Origin: Trissonchulus latispiculum
Lineage: Eukaryota; Nematoda; Enoplea; Enoplida; Ironidae
Direction of reading: 5' to 3'
DNA length: 64,000 bases
NCBI GenBank assembly: GCA_030248195.1
Contig: JASAND010028116.1
Location: 1-64,000 of the forward strand
Shown: positions 38,412 through 50,557 of the stretch, in pieces
Layout of the letters: the number at the start of each line of letters is the position of its first letter
Position numbering within the stretch: the stretch's first letter is position 1
Notes under the pieces: generated by a model
Seen by the model: the letters and a program-made list of their open reading frames with translations, nothing else
What the model was told of the DNA's origin: nothing
Databases searched by the model: none
Position numbers and translations under genes: made by a program

Positions 38412-40973
38412 GTTTCATAAAGTTTAACACATAAACATAGGGCAATTTTTGAAAAATGCTAAAAACGATGTAATTTGATAAAACTTATTATTCTAACGTG
38501 TAGAGAATGGTTTTTTACGTACAATTGGCTATTAAAAGTCACAATTAGACCTCTGCTGGGTCATCCAGCAGCGAAATTGCACTTTTAGGGTTTTATGCCT
38601 CTAGCTACCCAAGTATTCAAAATTGTCCAAATCTGACAGCATAGGGTGACGCAGCGTCCTCGATAATATCGTACTACAGTCCCGAATTGTTTCCCAGTTG
38701 AGCTGGTAAAAAATTTTCAAAAAAATTTGGGTGGGTTTTTCCCCCCAAAATGGGTTTTTCCCCGCCACGTTTGGCAATGTGCCAGTCTTCCGGTGCATCG
38801 GATCGGTCTAATTTTTGCTGTGTGCAAAGAGGAAGACTTGCCATCATTGCAGATATTTGCAAAACTTTTCTAGCCCAACCCAGTCAAAAGTTACATCGGT
38901 CCAAACTTTTGCCAAATTTTTGGAAGGTTGGACCAAAAAGTAGGTATCATTTTCAAAATGTCATAAAATGAGCAAGAGTGAACCAAATGACCTGATCTTT
39001 GCACACATAGGTTAGAAAGAGTCGCGCTTTCTGCTGGTTTGTTTTGGAGCTCCTAGCTCCAACCCGTGACCCAGGAGGCGGGTGGGTTTTTTTTCCCCCC
39101 AAAAAGGGGGTGGGTTTTTTTTCACCCCATGGCTATACGAAAAATGTCGAACTTACTCTCGTTTTTCACTTGTAATTTTCTTGTTAACAGCCTACATTCA
39201 GAGTCCGTCTAAAAGTCGATTCTTTATACGCGAAAATTTACAAAACCAAATTTACAGAAAAACTCGAAATTTCACCAAATAAGCTCGGTAAGGTAAAGTA
39301 AAGCAAATCACAAACGTGTTGCTTGCGAGTGCAACAAAATTTAGTTTATGAAATTAAGTTTTTATGCAATTAAAACGGCTATGTACGTACGTATACGTAT
39401 ATACAACAAAATTTGCAGCTGGAAGATTTTGACCATTCTTTAACAGAATGAAGGACAACAACGGCGCGTCGAAGGCGCAAATTTTTTGTGGAGTGGACTT
39501 CTGATCTGTAGCTCAAAACCAAAATGAAATCTGTTAAAGTTTGCTTCAGAGACTTAACTTTTAGTGGAAAAATATTCAAAACTGCATGAAAAACGAAAGC
39601 AAACCCATAACAAATGTTGACGAGGTTTCTGGGTTTTGAAAAATATAATAATAGAAACTTTTAAAAAATTAAGCTGGTATATGAAGTATATATTTGTCCT
39701 GATGTAAATTTGAGTTTTTCAGAGAATTTATTGAGACTTGGGAAGGACTAATTTAATCTAAAGCGTCTTCGGCGAAATGACGGAAGTGAATTTTTCAAAA
39801 GTTTCGAAGAAAAAAGCTTAAAATCATGTGAATGTACTGATTTCAAGCTTTAAAACGATGCATAAAGCTCTTTCCAACTTCTAAACTTGCGAAAATCATA
39901 GCGTTTTAAAAATCACTCGACAACCAAAATTTCCAAAAATCCCCCAAAGGAACGTTGTGCTAGAATGTGGGGGTATAATACAACGTATACGTATATATAC
40001 CCACTTGAGCGACAACTTCACCAAAACAAATCCATGAAATATTGATTAGTTCAAAGGCCAGAATTAAATCGACATAACAGAAATAAAGAAAAAATTGTAT
40101 TCCGGCGAAGCCGGAAATTTTTGAGAATTCCCCATTGGAAGGTATATATAAAACAGAAAATCTTACTGATGTTTGGTTTCCACAGTTAAAATGTAATAAA
40201 TCTTCCAAAAATTCATGAAAAAATAGGAAAATATATATAGGAATTTTAGGCAAAAATAGGAAAAAATAGGAATATTTGAAAAATATAGGAAAAAATAGGA
40301 AAAATAGGAATAGTAGGCGCCCTGTGATTGCCAGCATGTTTCTAATGGGGGGGGGAACCCGTTGGGGGGGGGGAGCCGGGGCCCCCAAAAATTTTTGGGG
40401 GTGGTTTGTAAAAATGGCTGTTTTCAACACTCCCCCAAAACTTTTGGGGGGGGGGACGTCCCCCCCAACTGGGGGGGGGCATAGGTGTACCACCTGTTTG
40501 GGTTGGGGGGGGGGGAGTAGAAGGTCCAAATTTGGCTCGGGGGACCCCACCGACCAAAATCCGAAAATTGGGGGAGGGGGACCCCCCCTAAACTGTACCC
40601 AAGTTTTTTAGCTAAAAATGCTCCTTTTTCGATGTTCTGTTCATTAAACTTACTCAAAAGCTTCTGTCAATAGTTTTCGTATGCGAAAATACGGCTTGAA
40701 AATTGACAAATTTGTGCTAAAATATTCCTAAATTAGCCCAGATTGTGGTTTATAATTGCGTATATTACCTTTTAATTGCTAAAAATAACCATCTTTAGCT
40801 CTTTATATGTAATTTATAGCCATTATTTCGAATTTTTTTCAAAACTTTTCAGAAATTGCAAAAAAATTTTCAAAAATTTAGCATTTTTTATTTGGTTTTG
40901 ACCCAATTTTAGGGGGTGAGGGGGGTTTGAGCTCGGCTTGGGGGGAGAGTAGTTGAGGTCGGGTAGGGGGGAG

Positions 40974-42005
40974 CATAGGTGTAACGGGGATTTGGGTTGG
41001 GGGGGGCCCCCTCCCCCGGAATTTTGCGGGGGGGCCCCCTTTTTAGACCCCCCCCAAACCCCCCCCCACGACCCCCCCCCCAAACCTCCCCCAAAAAATA
41101 TTTTCTATTTTTATGTCAAAAATCGCATTTTCAGCCATTGCTAATGCCAAAAAACATTCAACTATGAAGTAATTTTGACATTAGACAGGGGTTTTAAACT
41201 CGAAAACTTGATTGCCAACATGTTTCTAAGTATAAAATAAGGTCAATATTGAGTCAGAAAGTCCATAAAACTTTTGAAAACGTGTATTTCACGCAATAAT
41301 GAACAGTTTAAGCCAAAAATTTGGACATTTTTGAAAAATTTTGCAAAATTTACCCTAAAAATACCCGATTTTTGGCCAATTTTTCGCGCCTTCGGCGCAA
41401 CTACCCCCCCCCCCCCAGTTGGGGGGGGCCGGGGGCCCCCAAAAATTTTTGGGGGTGGTTTGTAAAAATGGCTGGGGGGGGGTTACCCCCCCCAAACCTC
41501 CCCCCAATTACACCTATGGGGGGGAGGGGGGTCTGGCCTCTCCGTGGGGGGGGGGGTCTCAAAGGGGCAAACTGTAGCCTGGTACACCTATGGTAGTCGC
41601 GCCGAGTGCGCGAAAAATGGCCAAAAATTGACTATTTTTAGGGTAAATTTTGAAAAAATTTTCAAAAATGTCGAAATTTTTGGCTTAAACTATTTATTAC
41701 TATGAGAAATACACGTTTTTAAATGTATTATGTATCTTATGACTCAATATTGACCTTATTTTGGACTTGGAAACATGTTGGCAATCAAGTTTTTGAGTTT
41801 AAAAAAACCACTGTCTAATGTTAAAATTACTTTATGGTTAGATATTTTTCATCATTAGAAACGGCTGAAAATGCGATTTTTGGCATAAAAAATGAAAAAT
41901 TTTTTTGGGGGAGGGCGGGGGGTGCCTGGGGGGGTCTCCAGAGGGGCCCCCCCCAGAAAATGTTGGGGGGAGCCTCCCCCACCCCAAATCTCCGTTACAC
42001 CTATG
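40974..42005. mobile_element. Foldback element FE1, arm R
   Basis: Mirror of 65-1,096, from CATAGGTGTAACGGGG to CCGTTACACCTATG, with the same inverted halves and C/G-tract centre. The inner motifs ATTACACCTATG (41,507) and GGTACACCTATG (41,581) correspond to those at 555 and 475. Confidence 0.75.
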
Positions 42006-42042
42006 CGATACCCTCCCCAAACCTCCCCCCAATTACACCTTT

Positions 42043-42353
42043 TCACGGAACTTGCGGACTAAAATATGCGCGTAAGCCTGCCTAACCAATCCTGGCACGA
42101 ATTTCTAGAGTTCAATTTCTGAATATTCTGAATGTCAATTGTGCAGACACTACATAGTGTGAGATAAATACAGTGCTAAGAATTTTATAATTTTAAATTT
42201 TATCATTTTTATAAGTTTCTTATTAGACAGATACGGCATTACCAAATAGGTAAAGATAGGTATCGAACTACACGGAATGGTGAATTTAAGCATTTAATGG
42301 TGCTCATAATAGCTGATCTGATCTGTCTGCATCTGACTCATTATTTATCATCT
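42043..42353. other. Single-copy-looking sequence, no feature seen
   Basis: This AT-rich stretch has no match elsewhere in the window and no recognised gene. It marks the end of the palindrome. Confidence 0.4.
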
Positions 42354-42381
42354 TAGGTAGGTAGGTAGGTAGGTAGGTAGG
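42354..42381. repeat. (TAGG)7 microsatellite
   Basis: Seven perfect tandem TAGG units. The unit differs from the arthropod telomere unit TTAGG. Confidence 0.9.
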
Positions 42382-42667
42382 TGGCATTCTAAGAAAGGAA
42401 CCCACAGCGCAGCATATATAAATGTTAAGAATGAGTATATATATACATATATATTAGTATACATTTGTGGAAGATGTCATAAAGTGATCGCTTTTCTACT
42501 AACAAGACAAAACTGCATGAAATGACAAAATTCTACCCAAAATGGCATGCCTAAACCAAAATTTGGAGACCCAGGCCTTGTATTTATAAAATGTACACTT
42601 GCTTCTCGCAGCAAGAAAGTGTGCGGCGATATCGCGCACATTTTCAAAATGAACATGCGATTCGCGC

Positions 42668-42840
42668 TGCAAGAAAGTGTACACCGTGTTCGCGGCTCGC
42701 GCAACATTATATACATGCACTGCATTTTATGCATGTATACATAGAGTTTGATACATGAATATTCAGGTGGTGAAAAACATACGTCATGTCAGACGCATAT
42801 ATACAAAATTTTTTAGCATTTAAAACTATATATAGGTATA
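42668..42840 (+). pseudogene. Fragment matching the 3' end of the glutamate-receptor-like gene
   Basis: This plus-strand stretch resembles the reverse complement of 62,775-62,915. Shared blocks include AGGTGGTGAAAAA, GATACATGAATATT, ACATTATAT, GCACTGCATTTTAT and GAAAGTGTACA. The match covers the last ~20 codons, the stop and ~100 bp of 3' sequence. Several substitutions have accumulated and the receptor core is absent, so this is a duplicated gene end or a repeat that supplied the gene's tail. Confidence 0.55.
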
Positions 42841-43330
42841 CTGCTGACCATCTAGTGTAGCCAATTTGCGCATCATAGGAAGTCCTGCGGTCCGCGGGTC
42901 CGGCAATGGGAGCCACGAGTCCAAGCTTCCCCGTCTACAGGACACTAAGACCGAAGTCAAAGCCTCCCTCTACCCGGATGCTTATTGACGGCGACACTTG
43001 TACCCGACATGAACCAATTCCCAATCAAGTTCCTGCCATGAGTGGGTGACGGGGGTTTTACCACCTAACCTGCCGCTTACCGTCGGCATGATCGGATACC
43101 CACTTTGCAGAGGAGTTGTCAATACCGGAGCCCACGATACCCAATTATAAAGACACAAATATTGCATAGAATCCTAATCATAATCGGACTGCACAAAACT
43201 AACTTGTACTAACAGTTGTTGCTAATCCTAACTACCAATCCTAACTAATATTATAACCTCAACTAACAGATTTGGCTCACACTTAACCTGCAGCTAAGCT
43301 AATTTGAACTAATATGGACTAATTATCACC
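42841..43330. other. Non-coding, ending in a CTAAC-rich tract
   Basis: No gene was recognised. From ~43,190 to 43,330 the sequence is a degenerate array of CTAAC/ACTAA words; the same words resume at 47,735, so the MITE at 43,333-47,732 lies inside this tract. Confidence 0.5.
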
Positions 43331-43350
43331 TACCGTATTCTCGCGCTTAA

Positions 43351-44333
43351 GGTGGTGATTCCTTTTGGGCACATATTGTTGTTTGGCGCCGTAAATCAAG
43401 ATGAAATTTGATGAAACTTTCCGAAATAAGGTCTTTTATCGTTCTAACACCCTCCGCGCAATCCCGATTCAAAAATTCGAGATTTCCAGTCAGAGTGGTT
43501 TTTCCAAAGTTCTGAACGTTTGGCAGTAGCTATACAGTTCTGACTAATATTCATTCAAAAGATCTCGTTAAGCTTCACATTTTTGCTTTTTAAAGCAAGT
43601 TTCTAGCTTCTCTCTACCGTGAGATATAGCCGATTTTCTTGGTTTGGCGTCGAAAACTTGTCATTTTTGCATAAATCAAATTATCCAACATTTCTTGAAC
43701 TACGCAAGCCGTAAAATCAAACTAAGGGCGTCGATCTGAAGGTCTCACAGGGACAAATTATCCGACGCATGATCGTCTTCCAACTGCTATCCTGTAGGCT
43801 GCTATCATAGAAAATGTAGTTTCTGCAAAAACACGACCAATTTTTTTCCAAAGATTGTGGAGCATTCACCATGCAAGCTGGAGGGCTGCTACTGAACAAA
43901 TGTGTTCTGCACAAATATACCCAGGGACGATTTTTTAGTTGCCCCGATTGCTGCTTTCTAGCTAAAGTAATCGCTTGACAAATTTAGAAAAAGTAGGCAA
44001 AATACAGGTTACGCACACATTTCAGCTTATTTCTCTATAACGAAGAGCGATTTCACAATAAATAAAAACTCGTCCCCAGCTATTTGATGGAGGTATCGAA
44101 TGATATAACCGATGTCTCGCCAAAAAATTCACTTGAGTCTGCAAAAATTCTGGAAAATTTAACTTCTTCTAAAATGTGTTAAAAATATTTTAGAAAAGCA
44201 ACATTAGTTTCATGGTATGCATTAAAAAGAGAAAATGTCAAGCTACATTTTGATATAAAAATGGCTTCTTAACTCCAAGTAATGAATGAGTAATAATGGT
44301 GCAAACTTTATGTGACCAAAGGGAATCACCACC
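43351..44333 (+). mobile_element. TTAA element X1 (983 bp)
   Basis: Ends GGTGGTGATTCC and GGAATCACCACC are inverted repeats between TTAA at 43,347-43,350 and 44,334-44,337. It is non-coding. A second copy of the same length in opposite orientation lies at 49,569-50,551. The TTAA target fits piggyBac, Kolobok or Sola3; the GGT start does not decide among them. Confidence 0.8.
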
Positions 44334-44337
44334 TTAA

Positions 44338-45362
44338 GGTGGTAGTACCACTACCGGGATTTTCTACGTAATTTTTCCATGGATGAAGCAATCTTGACAA
44401 AACATTGGATAAAGCAAAACTGGTTGGCAAACTATCTTTGTGCAAAATCTTGGTATCAGAGAATGCATAATTAATTGGCTGGCTACCATCGCGGCTTTGC
44501 GCATGCGCAAATAGTCAAAATTTTATTTAAGTTTCGTATATTAAATTTGACTGAACTATGTGAAAGAGCGCAAAAAGCGCTTTAAAATGATGTGCATATC
44601 GCTTCAGTACGTGGTTTCTATCAAAAGTTACAAGCGGTTGAAGCTGAATAGCTGATATATGTATAGCTAATATAGCTGAATTACGTTGACCGTTTGCACA
44701 CACAATGTAAAGTAAAAACAGTATATCCGAAAATTGAATCTACTGGGTTTTAACGGTTTCTTTTGCGTTACTTATGTGCATTATTTAATAGAAAGCACTT
44801 TGCAGCTGCTTGAAAGCATTGGAAATTTCGAAAACCAAATCAAACAATGAAAAATTAACAGAATTTTTGTTTTTGATTTTCTCGTCACTCCTTCAGTCAA
44901 AATGGACCAAATTTTGCAAATATGTTTTGCATCAACATACGCTCAGGCCGTTTTCTTGGTTTTTGGAAAATTAATATTATAAATATTAAATAAAATTAAA
45001 TTAAATAAAATATTAAATCAATATTAAGCAAGATATAAAATTTCCAAGTTTTCAAAACACGCTAAAAAGCGGAAAACTCACTTTTACGAAAAACTAAAAA
45101 AACGGCCAGAGCGTATATGTAAACTAAACACATATTGAAAATCTCAAATGATTTCATAAAGGATTGAAGGAGATATTTAAATTTAAAGCTTTTAATACAT
45201 TTCCTATTGTGTAGGCAGCAAGCCAGTCCCCGCAGCGTCGTAGATCAGCTCATCTGATGCAAAACATGATAAAAAACAAATTTGCCAAATTTCAAGCCGA
45301 TTCATTAAGTATTTAGTTCACAGCATCTGTTCAAAGTCCACCCCGGTAGTGGTACTGCCACC
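44338..45362 (+). mobile_element. TTAA element X2 (1,025 bp)
   Basis: Inverted ends GGTGGTAGTACCACTACC and GGTAGTGGTACTGCCACC lie between TTAA 44,334-44,337, shared with X1, and TTAA 45,363-45,366, shared with X3. It is non-coding. The terminal 18 bp are themselves an imperfect palindrome. Confidence 0.8.
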
Positions 45363-45366
45363 TTAA

Positions 45367-46347
45367 GGTCGTGCTCCCCTTACGTGCAGATATAGTTGCA
45401 GAAAGTGCAATTATTGCCCGATTTCCTTCAGATTTTTAGAAAATACATCGGGAATGATAATAAACGTCCTGCAAAAACGCCAACTTCATAACATTCATGT
45501 ACGGTGAGAGACAGAAATTTGAAGTTGTAGAGCTATATATAGAAAATTATTCCCAACAACTATAATCATTTTAAAGCTTATTATGTGCTCTACAACTTTG
45601 GTTTTAGACATAAGTCTCTAGCTCTTATCGTTTTTGAGCAGTGAATTTTTGATCAATTTTTGTTCGAAAATTGGTTATTTTTGACAAGATCTTGCTGAAA
45701 ACAGGTTTTGTCAAATTGGAACCAGTGTACACTACAAGCGTAGACAAGTTTATAATCAAATGAAAGAGCTTCGAAAGAGGTACAAACTAGGTTAATTAGA
45801 GCCCTGTACACTGAATGAGTCTAAAGTTCTGGTCGAATAACTGATTTCGTCAGATTGCGGCCAAAATTTTTTGACCGAAAATTGCTCCACAACCAATGGG
45901 TGGATCTAAAAGATATTTTGCACACAGTATGTTTGGACAATTTGCCCGGGGCGGTTTTTTGTTTTTCTCTTTATCAGCCTCCAATCAACAGCAATGATTT
46001 TTCAAAGTTGGATAAAATGCCAAATTTTCAGAAAATGCTCAATTTCTGCATACTGAAATGATATTTTGACAAAATCAAAAAACCGTCCCTGGCAAATTAT
46101 CTCATAAACACATTGGATACGGCCATTGTCTTGTTGCTTAGAATTTTTTCAGAAAACATTTTGGTCGAAAATTGTGGCCGCGTTTGGTAAGTTTGCGAAA
46201 ACTCCAAACTAGGTAGACACCTTTTAATAACACCAAGCGACGCAGAAGATGCAGAGCTTCATTTTGATATGTCGCTCAATTCATAGCTCTCAATATTGAA
46301 TAAGTTATAGCTTTCCAAAGTGGACTGAATGTAAGGGAAGTACGACC
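45367..46347 (+). mobile_element. TTAA element X3 (981 bp)
   Basis: Inverted ends GGTCGTGCTCCCCTTACG and, at the right, TGTAAGGGAAGTACGACC lie between TTAA 45,363-45,366 and 46,348-46,351. It is non-coding. Its length matches X1 closely although the interiors do not obviously match. Confidence 0.8.
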
Positions 46348-46351
46348 TTAA

Positions 46352-46607
46352 GGGAGCATCCACTTAAGAGAACATGTTCTCTTAAGTGAACGTGTTCCCT
46401 TAAGTGAAATCGGAAAAATACAGAAACACAAATAGAGTAACTGCTGTTGAGTGTTAAAAGTCTTAAGATTTGACCCATTAATGGAGAATCTTTAGTTCTT
46501 TCCAAGAAAAAGGAGTCATTTCCTACCATAAAATGCCCACAGCAATCATACAAAGTAAATAAGTAAAACCGATGATTGCTTTTTAGCAATACTGCACATT
46601 CACTTAA
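46352..46607. repeat. MITE remnant with TTAA-spaced palindromes (left)
   Basis: Between X3 and X4, TTAA recurs every 18 bp (46,364, 46,382, 46,400) with 14-bp spacers GAGAACATGTTCTC and GTGAACGTGTTCCC. The 22-bp block 46,364-46,385 is a perfect palindrome. Confidence 0.75.
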
Positions 46608-47617
46608 GGTACTGGTTTCCTTTCGGGTATTTTTGACTCCTACGGCTTTAATCCTTTACGCAAAGGGCTAAAACTTACGAAATAATCTATTTCCGTGCTC
46701 TTTAACATTTTAGGACCAGTCCCGTATTCTTAGGCCAAAAGATAAGAAAGTTTTGGTTTTTGGCCTTAAGCTCCCAGTAGGTAGACAAGACACGGGATTG
46801 GTTGGTATGGCTGGAAAGAGGACTCGAAAATGCACATTTTTGCTCTTACAACCTTTGGTTAAGTCTCCAGTGGTTAAGTCAGTATAAGCAAAAAACTGTT
46901 TTTAGGGTCAAAAAATGGCCATTTTCGAGGAAATCAGTTTTTTCAAAATTACTGCCACATGTTTAGGACAAAATTGGTTTAGTTATACTCAATCGATACA
47001 TCGTCCAAATGCACATTTTATGAATGCCTATTAGCCGGACTTTATTGCTTTCAGCTAGAGATTTGGCCGAAAAACCATTTTGGCAAAACTGCGATTATTT
47101 TGTTTCGAACATCGATTTCTCAAAAACTACTCGACGGATTCCGGAGATTTTCGGCAGAATCGAAATTCGCACTTCTGCGGAGGGACGTTTTTCTTAGTTT
47201 GGGCTAAAACATATTGAGTTGCAAGAAAACTCAATGCGAAGTTGCGAAATTTCGTGTTACTGTGCATTAGGCCGATTTTCTCGACCGTTAAGACCTGCTG
47301 AGCCAAATCCAAAAAACGTCCCTCGGCCCATATGTCCTTCATATCGTGGCACAAAAAGAACTTTTGGCCGCTTCCTCAGTTTTGAGAAATCGATGTTCAA
47401 AAACTTTTGGTCTATATATTCATCCTGTTAGATGTCAGTTTGTCAGAATATTTCTGCTATTTTTTGCTAATTTTACCAGTTCTGTAAGCTCATGTCAATG
47501 TACAGATAATAAGCTTTAAAACGATGTATAAAGCTCTTCGTAACTCCCAACATTGCGAAAGTTATAGCGTTTCAAAAAAATCACCACAAAAGCACTGCAC
47601 AAAAGGATACCAGCACC
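46608..47617 (+). mobile_element. TTAA element X4 (1,010 bp)
   Basis: Inverted ends GGTACTGGTTTCCTTTCG and, at the right, CAAAAGGATACCAGCACC lie between TTAA 46,604-46,607 and 47,618-47,621. It is non-coding, inserted into one of the TTAA sites of the MITE palindromes. Confidence 0.8.
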
Positions 47618-47621
47618 TTAA

Positions 47622-47718
47622 GGGAACATGTTCTCTTAAGTGAGCGTGTTCTCTTAAGTGAAATCAGAAAATTTTCCGATTTTTCCCGTATTTCACTTAA
47701 GAGAACATGTTCTCTTAA
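47622..47718. repeat. MITE remnant with TTAA-spaced palindromes (right)
   Basis: This repeats the left-side arrangement in inverted form. The perfect palindrome 47,697-47,718 and a one-mismatch version at 47,618-47,639 flank a GTGAAAT...ATTTCAC inverted pair. Confidence 0.75.
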
Positions 47719-47734
47719 GCGCGAGAATACGGTA

Positions 47735-48190
47735 ATACTATTTCTAACTAACTATTTCTAACTAACTATTGCCCTATGGACTAGACTCAAGACCTACACG
47801 AGCATGTTTACATGAGCAGGCCCACTTATATCGTTATGATCATACAGCACATATACCTTTCACCCAGTTTGACGCAGGCACACAGTTTTCACACAATCAT
47901 TCCGTCGACATCACACGTACTATAGCAGGTATACGATCTCATACCTAAGATTTCAGTTATTCAGTCACAGTTATGCACACAAACCTTCAGACACATTCAC
48001 ACCGCATTCACACAACATTCACACAACATTCACGCCCCACGCATTTTTAGGCTACACTCACAACCTCAGCTGGAGGAATTTCCATGAGGAGCTCACATTC
48101 GGTCAACACAATACATATTACAGTCCTAACAATGCTAAAATGATGCTGACTCCCGTAATGCAACTAATTCCTTAACTAATATCTAGCTAC
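47735..48190. other. Non-coding; continuation of CTAAC tract and a CACACAACATT repeat
   Basis: Positions 47,735-47,770 continue the CTAACTAA words interrupted by the MITE. At 47,995-48,036 short ACATTCACACA units are tandemly repeated. No gene was seen. Confidence 0.5.
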
Positions 48191-48266
48191 GGTGTGAGTA
48201 CGTGCATTCAATTTCGGGAATGGCCCAGAAATGGCCACTCCCACGTGATCGCCCGTGTGTGTTTTC

Positions 48267-49390
<1,124 letters not shown>

Positions 49391-49393
49391 GCC

Positions 49394-49434
49394 TATAAAA
49401 GGCAAACCTCTCAACACTCTGTGTTTACTCATTT
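49394..49434 (+). promoter_or_regulatory. Candidate core promoter: TATA box and initiator
   Basis: TATAAAA (49,394-49,400) is followed by TCATTT (49,429-49,434), a fit to the arthropod initiator TCAKTY, with the A about 37 bp downstream. A strong splice donor follows at 49,509. The spacing is slightly long, so the exact start site is uncertain. Confidence 0.45.
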
Positions 49435-49508
49435 ACTTTACACGTTACATTGTCAATCTATTCTACGTTGCGCACGGTTACTACTCTGAATTGGAACACT
49501 AAAACAAA
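49431..49508 (+). other. Candidate first exon, ending at AAA|GTAAGT
   Basis: The segment between the candidate promoter and the splice donor at 49,509-49,514 contains no long ORF, so it would be a 5' untranslated exon or part of a non-coding RNA. A LTR-type U3/R/U5 arrangement is an alternative, since AATAAA follows at ~49,541, but no paired LTR was found. Confidence 0.4.
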
Positions 49509-49568
49509 GTAAGTTTTAATTTTAATTTTGATTTTACTTTAATAAAAATTTTGAGCAGTCGCACTTAA

Positions 49569-50551
49569 GGTGGTGATTCCTTTTGGAGACATCAACTTTG
49601 CACCATTATTACTCAAGCTTTACTCGGAGTTAAGAAGCCATTTTTATACCAAAATGCAGCTTAACATTTGCTCTTTCTAATGGATACAACTAAACTAACT
49701 TTAGATCTTAGAAATTATTTTACTGTATTTTCGAAGTAATTTAATTTTCCAGATTTTTTGCAGACCAAAGTAAATTTTTTCGTGAGGCATCGTCCACATC
49801 ATTCGATTCCACTATCAAATAGCTAGGGACCCTTTTTTAGTTATTATGAAACCGCTCTTCGTTATAAAGAAATTAGCTAAAATGTACGCACAACCTGGAT
49901 TTTGCCTACTTTTCCCAACTTTGGCAAGCGACCACTTTAGCTAGAAAGCAGCAATCGGGACAACTAAAAAAGGGTCCCTGGGTATTTTAGTGTAAAACAC
50001 GTTCAGTCAGTGGCAACCATCCAGCTTGCATAGTTAATGCTCCACAATCGCTGGAAAAAATTTGGTCATGTTTTTGCAAAAACTACATTTGCTATGATAG
50101 CAGCGTACGGGGTAACAGTTAGAATATTATAATGTCAAGGATAATCGGTCTGGACGAGACCTTCAAACCGACACCCGTCGTTTAATTTTACGGCTTGCGT
50201 AGCTCAAGAAATGGCGCATTATTTGGTTTCTGCAAAAATGTCAAGTTTTCAACGCCGAAATTGAAAAATCAGCTATATCGCACAATAGAGAATAGCTAGA
50301 AAGGTACTTCAAAAAGCAAAAATGTAGAGCTCAGGAAGATCTTTCGAATGAATATAACCGTAGCCCTACAGCAACTGCCTAGCTGTCAAAAATTGACAAA
50401 AACCACCCTGAACGGAGACGTCGAATTTTTGAAGCGGGATTGCGCGGAGGGTGTTAGAATGCTAAAAGAACTTATTTTGGAAAGTCTCATCAAATTTTAT
50501 CTTGATTTGAACCGTCAATCAACAATATGTGCCCAAAAGGAATCACCACCT
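49569..50551 (-). mobile_element. TTAA element X1b (983 bp), inverted relative to X1
   Basis: It lies between TTAA 49,565-49,568 and 50,552-50,555 with ends GGTGGTGATTCC and GGAATCACCACC. Its left flank GAGCAGTCGCA and right flank AGACATCTTGCTTCGC are contiguous in the neighbouring tandem units (50,713-50,735 and 51,079-51,100) with one TTAA between them. This demonstrates insertion with TTAA duplication. It matches X1 in reverse orientation and at equal length. Confidence 0.88.
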
Positions 50552-50557
50552 TTAAAG

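Larger units (their letters stand above)
35948..40324. mobile_element. hAT-like ~4-kb element, arm R
   Basis: Mirror of 1,758-5,785. The left end is GGGCGCCTACTGGGCA after TGATTGCT, and the right end is AGTAGGCGCCCTG before TGATTGCC, so an 8-bp duplication TGATTGCY is visible. Subterminal TAGGAAAA repeats lie inside both ends (35,975-36,065 and 40,215-40,310). It contains the 472-bp retroposon. No transposase was seen. Confidence 0.65.
27950..42042 (+). repeat. Inverted-repeat arm R (nearly complete)
   Basis: This is the mirror of arm L. It starts at GTCAAATGAAAAC, exactly where L ends, and finishes at AATTACACCTT near 42,042, beyond which no similarity to L remains. It carries two extra insertions relative to L: hAT-1 (30,767-31,839) and a 472-bp retroposon (37,940-38,411). 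Confidence 0.92.
43333..47732. mobile_element. TA-flanked mariner-type MITE, expanded by nested insertions
   Basis: Perfect 14-bp inverted ends CCGTATTCTCGCGC (43,333-43,346 and 47,719-47,732) are directly flanked by TA on each side (43,331-43,332, 47,733-47,734), as in Tc1/mariner-type insertions. Inside, four TTAA elements account for nearly 4 kb. The remaining MITE sequence (46,352-46,607 and 47,622-47,732) consists largely of TTAA-separated GAGAACATGTTCTC-like palindromes. It has no transposase. Confidence 0.75.

Noticed and set aside
42354..42381. Telomere-like repeat
   Set aside because: The unit is TAGG, not TTAGG, only seven units are present, and it sits inside ordinary sequence.
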